Assembly (NCBI RefSeq): GCF_000165425.1
Contig: NW_001799020.1
Span: 155,609 to 219,608 of the forward strand
Direction of reading: 5' to 3'
Source of the DNA: Paramecium tetraurelia
Taxonomy: Eukaryota; Ciliophora; Oligohymenophorea; Peniculida; Parameciidae
DNA: 64,000 bases
The position numbers and the translations under genes are program-made. The notes under the pieces are model-generated. The model saw only the letters and a list, made by a program, of their open reading frames with translations. It searched no databases and was not told the DNA's origin. Below, one piece after another: positions 25,423-37,300 of this stretch. Numbering within the stretch: the first letter of the stretch is position 1; every line of letters begins with the position of its first letter.

Positions 25423-26924
25423 ATGAAGCAACCTCCTAAGATGAGTTAGGCAAGCAGTCCAAACAACAAACTCATCCATACTCTATTACTGAAACAAAAG
25501 AGTCCTTCATAGTATGCAATTCAGAGTCCAGCAGTCTCTCCTACTCAAGTGAGTTTGCCGAAAGGTCTGTATCAAAGCAAGAACACATCAATTGATTTGA
25601 CCAAATTGGCCACTCTGATGAAACAATAGAAAGTAAAGTAACCGTCCGACGGACAGAAAGACTCAATGAACTAGTTGATAGCAAAGGCTCGTGCAATTGC
25701 AATTTCTGCAAAGACACCAACAGGCCCAATTCATATTCGTAATGATTCGACGCAGGTTCGGAAGGAGAACAAGGAGCCAGAGGTGGTGAGTCCAAAGGTT
25801 GCGGATACGAAATAGATGGGGAAGGCAGCATTTACATTTGAATATGTAATAGGAATTGGAGGATTTGGGAAGGTATGGAAGGTGAAGAGAGTGGGATAGC
25901 AATATGCTATGAAGGAGATGTCTAAGGCTTTGGTGATAACAAAGAAGAGTGTGAATTCAGTGATGAACGAGCGTATGCTGCTCAGTCAACTGAAGCACAC
26001 ATTCTTGATCAATATGTACTATGCATTTCAAGATCGAGAGAACCTGTACCTGGTGATGGACTACATGTGTGGAGGGGACTTGCGATTTCACATTGGACGA
26101 ATGCGACGATTCAATGAGGAACAGACTAGTAATAGTATTCGATGATAATAAGAGTTTTTTGTGGCCTCTATTTTTATTGGTCTTGAGTACCTACATACAA
26201 ACAACATCATACACAGAGACATCAAACCAGAAAACCTGGTGCTTGATGAAAAGGGCTTTGTGCACATTACCGATTTAGGTATTGCTCGTGTTATGAAGCC
26301 TGAAAACTCTAGCGATACGAGTGGCACTCCTGGTTATATGGGTAAGCAGTTTATCATTTAATAAGCAATTAGCTCCTGAGGTGATGTGTAGATAGAACCA
26401 CACTTTTGCAGTTGATTACTATGCTTTGGGTGTTATTGCTTATGAGTTTATGTTGGGCAGAGTATGAATTAAGATTTAATCAAATATAGCGACCCTACGT
26501 TGGTCGATCTAGACAGGAGATCCGTGATCAAATACTAGCCAGATAGGTGTAAATAAGAGCAAGTGAAGTACCTCCCAATTGGAGTGCCGAGGCAGTTGAT
26601 TTTGTGAATCGTTTATTACAACGTAAACCCAATAGTCGACTTGGATATAATGGAGGACATGAAATCAAATTGCATCCTTGGTTCAAGAGTTTCCCATGGT
26701 CAAAATTATAAAACAGAGAATTCACTGCTCCATTCATTCCAAATCCGAGTGATGATAATTTTGATCAACGTCAAATAGTGATCGAGGATGAAGAGAATGC
26801 TGAATTGATCAGTTAGAATATGCAATTGTTAAGAGATCCAAATGTTCAGCAACAGTTTGTTGGCTACGAATATCAAGCGCATAATAATGAGAGGGTCTTC
26901 GTCTTTGATTAATAAAAATAATGA
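25423..26924 (+). CDS. AGC-group Ser/Thr protein kinase (STK32/YANK-like), paralogue 2
   Basis: 472 residues with introns at 26129-26152, 26342-26372 and 26462-26489. A Ser/Gln-rich N-terminal region (~145 residues) precedes the kinase domain: GIGGFGKVWK, YAMKEM Lys, MCGGDLRFHIG, HRDIKPEN, then TDLGIAR (DLG instead of DFG) and APEVM. The C-terminal AGC tail has FPWSKL-type sequence. It is closely similar to the gene at 15855, including two of three intron positions, so the two are paralogues. Its TGA overlaps the ATG of the following ERdj3-like gene (ATGA at 26921-26924). Confidence 0.88.
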
Positions 26925-28117
26925 AGCTATCACTCACATTATTTACACTTCTAATATCTATTTATTGTGCCGTGCATAGAGAATATTACGATATCTTGGG
27001 AGTCTCCCCAAATGCTTCAGTCTAAGACATCAAAAAGGCCTATCGTAAACTATCCCAGCAATACCATCCCGATAGAAATCAAGGGGATCCAGATGCAAAT
27101 GAAAAATTCTCGAAAATCAACGTGGGTATTTGAGAATCCTATGATTTTAGCCTATGAGGTGCTATAAGACCCGGAGTAGAGGAAAAAGTATGATAAGGGA
27201 GGAGTTGACGGTCTCAATAATCAAGGAATGTAGCATCATGATCCATTTGACATATTCGGATCATTTTTTGGAAGAGAATAGTAGGGAGAACGAAAGGGCC
27301 CAGAATTGAAGGTTAAGGTTAGAGTCACATTGGAGGATATTTACAATGGCAAAGAGATTCCAGTTTATTTGACTAAATAAATATTATGTCCACATTGTAG
27401 AGGATCTGGTGCTGATGACCCAGATCTAGTAGAAACATGTCCTACTTGTAAAGGTGTTGGAAGTGTATAGAAAAGACAATAAGTGGGTTTTGGATGTAAG
27501 CTAATTTATCGACATTTAAGTCTTTTAAACATTCCAAGCCACGTGTGAAAGATGTTATGGAACAGGAAAGATCATCAAAAAAAAGTGCCATCTTTGTAAA
27601 GGTGATAAGGTATTAGAATATTAGTGATTCCTAGATCATTCCTGGTGCTGATAACATCAGTTTGTATATAGAAAAAGGAATCTAGGACAAACAAACTATT
27701 GTAATCATATACATAGATATACTATATAGAAATATGAGAATATGGCTGATGAACGTAATGATTCTGGCACTTCAGATCTCATCTTTTAAATTGAACAAAT
27801 ACCACATGCATTCTTTTAGAGACAAGGAACTGATTTAAGATGCAAGGTGGAGATTACTTTGAAGGAAGCCTTACTTGGATTCAAGAAGAAGATCAAACAT
27901 CTTGATAATCATTTTGTGAGAATTGATAAGGAAGGCATTACAAAGCCTGGAGAAGTGCAAATCATAAAAGGAGAAGGAATGCCATAACACGAGTTTTCAT
28001 CTCAACACGGAGATTTATATGTAGAATACAAAGTGGTAATTCCAGATTTCAATGGAGAATAACTTAGATGTAAATATAATTTATTATCACTTAGAATGGT
28101 AAAAATTCTTTTAATGA
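26921..28117 (+). CDS. ER-resident Hsp40 co-chaperone (ERdj3/DNAJB11-like)
   Basis: 355 residues, five introns (27126-27150, 27496-27520, 27610-27634, 27701-27729, 28070-28094). A signal peptide ([17 protein letters not shown]) is followed at once by a J domain with the HPD motif (QYHPDRNQ). Next come a Gly/His-rich linker, a substrate-binding domain with paired CxxCxGxG-type zinc motifs ([30 protein letters not shown]) and a C-terminal domain. This layout with a signal peptide is that of ERdj3, which delivers unfolded proteins to BiP. No KDEL-type tail: it ends RQWQKFFQ. The start overlaps the upstream kinase stop. Confidence 0.9.
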
Positions 28118-28212
28118 ATATAATATAAATGTATAATTTATATGTTTTTGTTTATTTATGTGCTTCATAATAAGGGATTATGCCTATTATTTATTATAAT
28201 ATTAATAAATTA

Positions 28213-28811
28213 ATGTATTCAAGTTATCAGATAGTGATTGAAAGCGAACCTGAATGTGTGAATTTGTAGGACATACCCATACTGTATGTGAATTCAATAG
28301 CATTGTAATTTAAGGATGAATAGATGACGGAGTTTAAAGTCATCGAATTTGCATTGATAATACTCTCAATGTTGATTAGTATGATTTGTGGTGCACGTTA
28401 CTTGATGTGAGCATGAAATTAGTTAATGTTAGTGTGTCGATGACTTACATGTGTTAGACAACAATCAGCATATTGGCACTCCTATCATTGATGTTAATGA
28501 TATTGCCTTCACTCACTCTATGTTCTAAGACTTTCAAGATGAGTTTGCACATGCAGAGAATAGCACAATTGTTATATTTATCGTTATTGATCATGGGAGC
28601 AGTAGTATTTTTTTTTTTCAAACTCAAACTTATCAAGAATGTAGACTGTAAGGGAAGGTAATAGTGGAGGAAGTAGGAATGTTGCCTTTCCTATTGGAAA
28701 TTCTTTGTTGTCTGATGAATCTAGCCTATGTAAGTTACTTGCATTATGTCACAGTGCAATATTGCAACAAGGAGTAACCAATCAGAATGTAGATAGTGCA
28801 GAAGATTATGA
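28213..28811 (+). CDS. Small four-helix membrane protein (unknown)
   Basis: 173 residues with introns at 28407-28432, 28648-28673 and 28730-28754. Four hydrophobic segments are visible: IEFALIILSMLISMI, ILALLSLMLMILPSL, LLYLSLLIMGAVVFFFF and MLPFLLEILCCLMNLAY. Cys and Met are frequent and the tail is basic and Cys-rich. The third intron is a textbook GTAAGT...CACAG. The topology resembles tetraspan proteins, but no tetraspanin CCG motif is seen, so I leave the function open. An 11-T run at 28608-28618 lies inside helix three. Confidence 0.6.
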
Positions 28812-28856
28812 ACACAATAGTACCAATAATTTGATATTATATTATAATTTATAAAC

Positions 28857-29102
28857 ATGGGATGCGCAATTACAAACGAGAAAGTTGCTCTCTAGAAAAC
28901 CATGATGATGGAGTCCACATTCAACAAGGAACAACGAGAGAAAGAGTAGCGGATCAAAGCACATCTTATTTTAGACGAATACCGTCAAACCAAAACAATT
29001 AGAAAGTAAATCAAACTGCAATCCGACGTCAAGGATGCTTTGCTAGAGTAACTCACAAGGAATAAAACTGTAACTCCTCAAAAGTCCTCGATTGCCAATT
29101 GA
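28857..29102 (+). CDS. Small Met-Gly-Cys protein, probable membrane-anchored adaptor
   Basis: 81 residues, no intron. MGCAITNEK places Gly2 and Cys3 for possible dual N-myristoylation and palmitoylation (general rule, inferred here). The rest is a single charged helix (QREKEQRIKAHLILDEYRQT). No known domain. Three other small genes in this window start MGN or MGC. The stop is 30 bp from the convergent kinase stop. Confidence 0.6.
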
Positions 29103-29131
29103 ATTATATATATATATATAGATGTTTTCAT

Positions 29132-30201
29132 TCATTTAATTAAGTAACCCCTTACTGTTTCATACCAGTAGTGAGTCAGACTTTCCAATTTGCTTTAAAC
29201 GCAATCCTTTATCTAGCCAAAGAGTGTCTTCTAGTCATCAGAGTCAATGGCAATTTAATATTTACGAATCCGATGTTGCAGAGCTTCTTTTATGGTCATT
29301 CTTTTGTCTTCCTCAGTCAAACACTTGTCGATGAAATCATTAACTACTTCATCCTCTTCTTCTCGAGTGTCTCTCCTCTTATTCTCCCTTTGCTGATATT
29401 GAATACACTTACAAAAGACACTCCAATGATTCAAATGGATGGATTTTATAAAATAATTAGTGCAAAATAATTCCCAAAGCCCAAACATCCTACTTGTCAC
29501 TGTAGATTGTTCGCTTATTGCTTTTGTGGACTTCTGGTGCCATTGTCTCAGGAGTTCCACACTTGACTGACTCAGTTCCCAATCCATTGTCTGAAATGCT
29601 CTTGGCAAATCCAAAATCAATGATCTTTATCTAATCAACATTTGTACAATCATTACTTATCTCTTTTTCAATAGGATGTTGTCTAATTTCAAATCCCTGT
29701 GGATAATTTTGTGTTTCTGCAACTCTTCTAGACCATTAAGAATTTGCTAAAAATATTAAATGGCCTCATTTCTACTAAACTCTTGATACCGCTTGCTTAG
29801 AGACTCTCATTTTATACACACTTATTTACCATCGCACAATTCCATTATTATGTAATGTTTGTCATCAATCTTTACATCATCATAAATCTTAGCAATATTC
29901 TTTGATTTTAAACTTTTCTACAATTCTATTTCCGAGCTTACTCTCTCGTTCCCAAGCATCACTCTTATTGCCACCTTCTTGTTCCTATTCTAGCACTAAA
30001 TCATTAACTGAAGCTCCTTACTTTCCATCCCGCATATACCTAACAATAAGAACCCTTCCCCAATAAATTATCAGAATTATAGCAGTATTCTCCTATAGTA
30101 ATTATTGCACCCTAATCTAAGATTTCTCTTTTTTATTTAAAGCATCTTTCAAGATCGTTTCTTCGAGTTTCAATCCTAAACTTCTCCCTCTTCTTTTACA
30201 T
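29132..30201 (-). CDS. Ser/Thr protein kinase, ULK-like, with Arg for the VAIK lysine
   Basis: 322 residues with introns at 29996-30021, 29806-29829, 29631-29656 and 29388-29412. The Gly loop is GKGSYCQVYAG, followed by KKVAIRVML: the usual ATP-binding Lys of VAIK is Arg. The catalytic loop HRDLKLDN, IDFGFAKS (normal DFG), CGTPETMAPE and DVWALGIIL are all intact. The domain is close in style to ULK/unc-51 kinases. With the Lys replaced the enzyme may be weak or use a neighbouring Lys, as in WNK-type kinases. The short C-terminal tail has no recognised domain. Confidence 0.82.
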
Positions 30202-30417
30202 CTACTTCAAAATTATATATATATATAAATTAATATTAATGACACTCATATATATAATAATTATTGTATACTCTTCTAGTTATCTCCATTCACTAAAATT
30301 GTTGATAATCAGTATAAATACTGCGTAGAAATATTTCATTTAAAATGTTATATATGATGAATTATCAATTGCTCAATTATCCTAAAATTTAATACAAACC
30401 TAAATAAATAAATTTAA

Positions 30418-30741
30418 ATGGATTTAGAAGACAACGACTTCTTGGCAGATGGCGACAATCGCAATGTGAGATCTCGGAATAAGAACAATAATAATAAGAG
30501 AAACAATATGGTAGAGACAGTGCAAAGAGATTAATAAAAATAAAAAAGGCAGGAACAATAACATAAAGACGAAGAATGGTCAGATGAAGAAGAGAAGAAG
30601 AATAATGCCAAGAGGTTGTAACAGTAGGAAAAGAAATTAAAGCAAGCCTAGAAGCAATTAGAATTTAAGAAAGACGAGGAAGAAATGTAACCAAAATTAA
30701 AGGGCAAAGAAAAAAGACAAGCTCATATACACGATCTATGA
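30418..30741 (+). CDS. Small acidic-basic low-complexity protein
   Basis: 107 residues, no intron. It starts MDLEDNDFLADGDNRN and then becomes Asn, Gln, Lys and Glu-rich (RNKNNNNKRNNM, DEEWSDEEEKKN), probably disordered and perhaps RNA-associated. No domain recognised. Its TGA at 30739-30741 abuts the stop of the convergent gene, giving the palindrome TGATCA with no base between them. Confidence 0.6.
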
Positions 30742-33412
30742 TCATTATTTTAATAATATCAATTCCTTAATTTACTTTACAATGCCTTAAACTGCCAGAC
30801 CATGCTCTTCCTGCTCTATCAATTGCTATAGAATGGAATTCTTAAACATGTCTTTAATTTTTATCGAGTCGGACTCTAATAGATAATATAGTATCTGTAA
30901 CAAATGTTTGAGGTTCAACTGACTTTAATCCTTCTGAATCAAGAGTTCCAATAGTTATTTCCTAAACAATAGACTAAGTCCAAATTCTTTTGGTAATACT
31001 TTAACTAGTGTTGGGTACATGGGAACAGTGTTATTTTTAAAATAAGCCACAAGAATGTCAATGTTTTTGCTTAGAGGGATGCGTTGAGTTTAATCTAATT
31101 CTATTAATTTAACAATTGTATCAAGTAACTTTGTGATATTTAGATTTGTTGTTAATAATCCAACATAAATGCTAATACCTCCATTTTCTTGTAATTTTTA
31201 TTTGCATCTTTCAGAAGATGTAGCTAATGAGCATAATATGCTAATAGCTGCCTTTTTCATAGAGATTTGGTTTTCTTATTCACTTGGCAATTTAAATAAT
31301 TCTAGCAATAAAGGAACGCCTTCATAAAGACACAATTCTTCTTATTTATCATGATTCAATTTGGTAAGATAAAATATAATTCTTAGAATATCTGCAATCA
31401 TCGGCCCTTAACTTGGTAAGTCCTTCTTTAACAGGGTTAAGGCTCTAGGGATGATAGCGAATCCATCTAAATGTGGTTAAAGATTGGGTTCAGTGGAGAG
31501 ATATCTAAATATTTTTATTGTTTTTAGAAGTGCTTATTCCTAATTTTAATTAAGGAAAGTGGCCAATCTGGTAATAACTTCTTTTTCGCAAAGGGATTGT
31601 TTAACTATTTTGTCGTCGCACTTTGCTAAGATCACTAAAATATTCAATGATTTGATCATTAAATTAACATCTATATTTTGAATTTGTTCAGCAATAAGCA
31701 CTAGTCTATAAGTGATGAATTTGCTAGTTAAGAGTCTACTAAGATTTCTTTAACTTATAGTATTAAGATCGTATAGTAATATGATAGTGTCTAATGCTAA
31801 ACCAATTAAGTCAATGTTATCAGAGATGTCTGATGTGTCAATTAATTCTAGGAGGTTATCCAATCCTCCAATTGAGAGAAGGTATCCTTCTTTGAAGTAG
31901 GTTAACTATCCCAAAAAATAGGCAGCTTCAACTCTTAGTTCTTTATGAAATTCAGATGAAGTGATTTATTGATAAAAGTTAGCTGCTCCCAAATAACATG
32001 ACAATTCTAATAATTAAGGATTCTAATCAACAACAATATTTATTAATTCAAATATCAATTTTAAAATTTATAAAGATTAGGATTAATCTTATGAATTATT
32101 TTCACAATATAGTGGCATATATTTCTCAATAATTTCCAATAATGATGTTAAACCAGTATGAATGAAATATTCTTTACATTTATCATTGGGAATAGTATCT
32201 TTTAACTATTCTAAAATTTTAATAATCTAAGAATTATCACTTTGTTCTGTTAATTAAGTGATTAGTTCATTAATTTCTCTCATACTTTTGCCATCTTCAT
32301 TCTAGCCCCAAAATCCATTTTACTTAATTTGATGACTGGTTCTTAATTTAAGCTATCTTAGTGAATCCAATTAAGAATCTCTCACAGCACTGCTTTTATC
32401 TATTTTTCTAGGTGATTAACATTGAACTAATTATGGTACTTACTCAATGAATGAGTCTGTAATAAATGTTCCGAAATTGGATTGATCTACAATGTGATTT
32501 CTTATAGTATTTGTTACTTCTTCAGGTAGATTGGGGCCTTGAACTATATGCCAACTTTTAGTGATCCATGGATGTTTGAGCATAGTAGTGGCATCATCCC
32601 TTAAAGTGGGATCCTTTTGGAAACATTGGATTAGAAAGTCTCTGCATTCGTTAGAGATTCCTTCAGGCAAGGGAGGACAATCTCTTTGGACTATTTAAAA
32701 CATTGCAGCATATTATAATCTATCGAAATAGGGTGGATTGCCTGTCAATAACTCTATGACTGTGCATCCAAGTGACCAGATATCACAGGATGTAGATAGA
32801 TGTCCTGACATTTCTATTACTTCAGGTGCCATCCAATATGGAGTACCAACTATGTTATTACTTTGTGTCGTATCTTCAGATAAAGTTGTGGCCACTCCAA
32901 AGTCTGCCAATTTAACAGTACTTGATTATCTTATGATTAAAATTACCCATCTTTGGGAGTCAAAATATTGGCACCCTTTATGTCTCTATGGACAATTCCT
33001 TATTAATGCAAATACTCCAAGCCTTTCAATACTTGTTTAACATAAATGGCTACCAAAGACTCTGGAAATGATCCAAACTTCTTTAGAATGCTTGCCAAAC
33101 TGCCACTTTCGATGTATTCAAGAATGATATTTAAAAATTGATCAGTCTCTATACAATCGATGTATTTGACAATATTTTCATGTTTCAACTTCTTCAATAG
33201 ATAGATTTCTTGTTGTAATGCTTTATACTGATCTTCTTTCAGTGTGGCTCTTGACACTTGCTTTATTGCCACAAGTGTTCCCTCTATTATTGTGTGTTTA
33301 TTACTAATTCCAAATTCAATCCTTTGTACACAGTACCAATCGAACCTCTACCTAGCAAATCGCCTAGCTAGTAATTACCGATCTTCTTCATCTATCTAGA
33401 CAATTGAGACAT
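30742..33412 (-). CDS. STE-type kinase with C-terminal helical repeats (Cdc7/MAP3K-epsilon-like)
   Basis: 873 residues; introns at 33282-33304 and 32921-32946. The kinase domain occupies the first ~280 residues: [45 protein letters not shown] and [12 protein letters not shown]. These match the SIN-pathway Cdc7 / plant MAP3K-epsilon group, which controls septation and growth. The remaining ~590 residues are uninterrupted leucine-rich helices in an ARM/HEAT style, as this group carries. The tail has no TGA for over 560 codons. The C terminus abuts the small plus-strand gene at 30741. Confidence 0.85.
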
Positions 33413-33595
33413 TTAATATTATTTAATATATATATATATATAGAAGTGATTGTAAAGAAGCGTGCAGATACAAGATGCATGTAAGCTATCTTATATTGAA
33501 TAATGCCATTACATTAATGTGGCAAACGTAAAAAGGGGCACAAATATTGTAGATTGTGTGTCCAGAGTGTTATTTGCCATTTATTAATTTAATTA
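33413..33595. promoter_or_regulatory. Divergent promoter region with a TATATA tract
   Basis: 183 bp between the ATGs of the minus-strand kinase and the plus-strand unknown gene. An alternating AT tract lies at about 33428-33442. Both promoters must be here; the tract could act as a TATA-like element, which is only a guess. Confidence 0.4.
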
Positions 33596-33967
33596 ATGAA
33601 TTTAATCCCTAACGAGCGCCAGGCTATAGAGCAGCTGAGAGAGGTCAGTGAATTGGAGCCCACTCAATTGAATTGGGGGAAAGACATACTGCTCTTCAAT
33701 AGGAATCCCAATAGAAAGCGACGATCCACTACCAGAGAAGGGGAACAGAGGTAACGTCTGCCCCAAGTGAATAAGGTTCCCCTTAAGATGCCGCTACAGG
33801 AGATCTCGCTTAATCAAGACCAATCTACTCCCAATTATTCCAAACTACCACCCCTAATCAAATCAATCAAACCTCATACTGCGAAACCCAATTACAATGG
33901 CATAATTCTTGGTGCCAATTTTGCACATTTTGAAAGACGGATACTTAAAAAAATCAATTTATCTTGA
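33596..33967 (+). CDS. Small basic protein (unknown)
   Basis: 123 residues, no intron. GC content is clearly higher than its neighbours in the first 100 bp (CGAGCGCCAGGC). The protein has a short helical N terminus, a basic Arg-rich stretch (NPNRKRRSTTREG) and a Pro-rich disordered middle. No domain recognised. Confidence 0.6.
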
Positions 33968-34031
33968 ATTTTATACTACTAAATTATGTGTTTATAAATC
34001 CCACATTATATTTTAAAAATTAAACATAAAA

Positions 34032-36779
34032 ATGCAGCCACAATAATTCTTGGATTTGGTTTAATGTGCATTCTTCGAGAGCAATACACAAAGAAGTTAG
34101 GCAGAATAAGTACTACTCAAGTACAAGGATGAATGTCCTGATGAATTCATGGTCTATTGTGCCTAAGCATTCTCTAATCGCGGCATTTAGAATCGCATTA
34201 GAATAGCTTGCAGTACTTTGGTAAAACGACTAGTGGGATTGATTGTAATAGTCAACTTCTATTGTAGCATCCTCCATCTAATTAAATTACTTGGTTGGCC
34301 TGTTCTTAACAAACTAAGAATGATGTGAAAATGAAGTTCATGGAATAGTTGATTGACCCTGAAAATGAAATTAGAAGATCTGCAGCCAATGTGAGTCTAT
34401 CAAACTATCTATTAGACTATAAGTGAAATATGTGCCATAGAATTACCAAGACAAGAATGGCCAGATCTAATTGAACGATTGACAACAAACTCAAAGCACA
34501 CTGATATCTTGATTAAGGTGTCAGCCATCATGACATTAGGTTACATTTGCGAAGCATTAGTACGAATCCTAATATCATTTAGAAAACTCATCAATCTTCA
34601 GGTATCTCTAAGAAAGACTCGGAAGTCATATTAATGGGAATTTGTGTAGGAATGGATTTGAATGAGTAGACTTTAGAAATTAGATTGACTGCAATAAAAG
34701 CCTTACAGGATTCATTATATTTTATGAACAACTTGTTTAAATAATAAGTATTTGCACTCACATTTAATTTAGGAAATCTTTTCTTTCGTGAAGAATTTGA
34801 TATTGTCCAATGCTGTATGCAACATTCAGGAGATTAAACACAAAGCACTTTAATGTTTGATTGATTTTGTTAAGCAACTCTTCACATATTTACCTGTCTA
34901 CATAAATGAATTATTTTAAGCAACTTAGGCTTCATTTGAAAATCAAGGAGAAATTTCAATAGCAGCAATTGAAATCTGGAATACTATTTGTGCAGAAATG
35001 AAAGAAGAAATCATGTAGAATGGCAATCAATCGACACCTGAAAGTAATGCAGTAGATTGTTGTGTATAATTTTTTAAGAACAATTATGAAGGATTCTTAC
35101 TGCCATTCATGAGAAACCTCTTATTGGATTGTGGAGATGTGGATGATGAATATCAAGGATTGTCAGTCCCTGATTCATCTTGCAAAGGATTAGCATTTAT
35201 AATTGATTTTGCTGGAGTCAAAACCTACGAATTAGTCAAAAACTTCATTTAAAACACTCTCTCACACTAGCAATGGGAATACAGAAAAGCCAGCGTTATG
35301 GCATTTGGTGCTTTGGCTGAAGTTCAAACCAAAGAAATAGAAATGCTCATTAAATCTGCTCTGAGTAATCTCTTCTCTTGTTTGGTTGATCAGAATTTCA
35401 AAGTCAAGAAGGCCACAGCTCAAACCTTGAGTAGAGTGGCTGAAAATTACCCATAATGCTTCCATGAACATGATTAAGCTAACCACATGTTGGCAACCTT
35501 ATTGGATTAATTGAATAACAAAATACCGATTGTTTAACATCTGATATGGGTCTTTGTTTACCTCACAGAACAACTACAACTCTTTTCCATGAGTATATTT
35601 AACAGAGAGAAATTTAACATATTGTAACATTTGGCAAGCACATCAGTAAGAGCAGATATCAAGAATTCAGAAATAGCAATAATTGACACAGCTTTCATGG
35701 CTATTCTCAATATTATCTATAGTATCACTGATACAAAATCATGCAATGATTACTTGATTGAATTCTTTTAATAAATCTAACGATTAGAGAGTGGTACATA
35801 AGTACCTGTTGAAATTAAATTTCATTTAGAGATGGGATTGATGAGTGCCATGCATGGTTGTGTAGTGAGATTGGATGACTCAACAACTCCAGAATCTGTA
35901 TTTGAATCAATCATGAAAACTCTATCAAATGTAGACTCGAGAGTTAAGAATGACTATTTTTATGTACTCTCAGGAATAGCATATGCTTTTAAAAAGAAAT
36001 TATCCAAATATTCGTCTTAATTAATAGCGGAACTAAATAAACCCCTTTCTGAACCAGATGACATGGAGAGCTTTAAGACAGCATTGTTCTGTTTAGCAGA
36101 TATTGCAAGAGCTATGGAAGAAGAGTTTGTGCCTTATATGAAGATTTTAAATTATTTCTTTGGCTTGATTTAGGTATAAAAAGTATACTAACAATTAGAA
36201 TCCCAATTTTAATAGAGAATTAAAATTATAAGTGTATAATGCCATTGCAGACATAATTTTAGGATTGAAGGATAAGTCTTTCCAATTTTTAGGTGATCTG
36301 AAAGAGATTCTCAAACTAGGATTTGCTGCGAGTATGGATTTGACTAAGAGTTAATAGAATGTGGATTAAGATTATGCAGAGAGATTAAAAGAGACGATGA
36401 CTTCATTCTATACTTGTATTTTACACGCTTATTGTGAACCTAATGTGCCTAACTTTGATTTGAGAGACACAGTAGATTGGTTCATAATATTTTGTACTGA
36501 TATGTGCAATCTAAAACTAAAACCCACAATTGTATAGACATATAAATTAAATGATAGGAATATGTTAGATTGACTTTGTGTTGTATATTTGATTGTTCGC
36601 ATTTCTTTTAGACAGTGCCAGAGATGAAAATAAAGTTGAAAGACTTCATTACAAGTGATTTTGTGATTGAATTGATCAGGAAGATGAGTCAATACAATGA
36701 CAAAGATTATCAGGAATGTGTTTCATTTGCCAAATAGTTACTAAATGACGTTTATGGATTTTAATTGAAATTGTATTGA
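34032..36779 (+). CDS. KPNB1: Importin subunit beta-1 (karyopherin beta)
   Basis: 862 residues from seven exons (introns 34233-34267, 34391-34415, 34560-34582, 34748-34772, 36174-36198, 36532-36557). The N terminus has the importin-beta N-terminal helix pattern (FFESNTQRSQAEQVLL). HEAT repeats follow, including IRLTAIKALQDSLYFM, EIWNTICAEMKEE, SVPDSSCKGLAF and EYRKASVMAFGALAE, the order and spacing of importin beta. It carries cargo/importin-alpha complexes through nuclear pores and is released by Ran-GTP. Length matches the usual ~870. The last intron restores the C-terminal helices. Confidence 0.93.
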
Positions 36780-36800
36780 ATTAAATTAATTTGAATATTA

Positions 36801-37289
36801 ATGGGTAATGTATGTGAACCAAGAGAAGAACTTGAGTGGAATGATAGAACTATTTAACTTCAAAGACGTCTCGAACCAAGAATGTCAATATCGAGTCCTT
36901 ATTATGCAAAACTGAAACAAATAGAATCTACATAACATTGTTTGTCTCAATCAGCTCAAGAAAAACAAATTCTCAATCTAGTAGATATTCGTTAATAAAT
37001 TGTGTAAGAAATGCTTAATCATGTGGAAACTTGTGGTCATTAAGAATTAGTATCAGCATAAATAATGACTGAAACTCACAATTTCTCATCCTTTAATTGG
37101 ATCAATGATTCGAATAGTCATTATGAAAGTTGGAATCCCCAAGATTGTCACACACTCTAAGAAACTACTTGTGATAGAGGAATCCATTTGAATGAGTGTA
37201 TGCGATTATGTTGTCTAAATTTGGAAGCATTTAAATATACAGAATAAGGTAGTGATTATATTTATGTTGCTTTTATTATGAAATATTGA
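36801..37289 (+). CDS. Met-Gly-Asn protein of unknown function
   Basis: 162 residues without an intron. MGNVCEPREE has Gly2 and Cys5, so N-terminal acylation is possible. The middle is Gln/His-rich and helical (QIVQEMLNHVETCGHQ) and a Cys-rich part follows (CMRLCCLNLE). I do not recognise the family. It starts 21 bp after the importin stop and ends 11 bp from the convergent lyase gene. Confidence 0.55.
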
Positions 37290-37300
37290 TTATACAATTA

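Noticed and set aside
29255..29620. 121-residue minus-strand frame
   Set aside because: It is the wrong frame through an intron of the ULK-like kinase; the kinase motifs lie in the other frame.
33428..33442. TATATA tract as a defined TATA box
   Set aside because: Such tracts occur throughout this AT-rich genome; position alone does not establish a promoter element.
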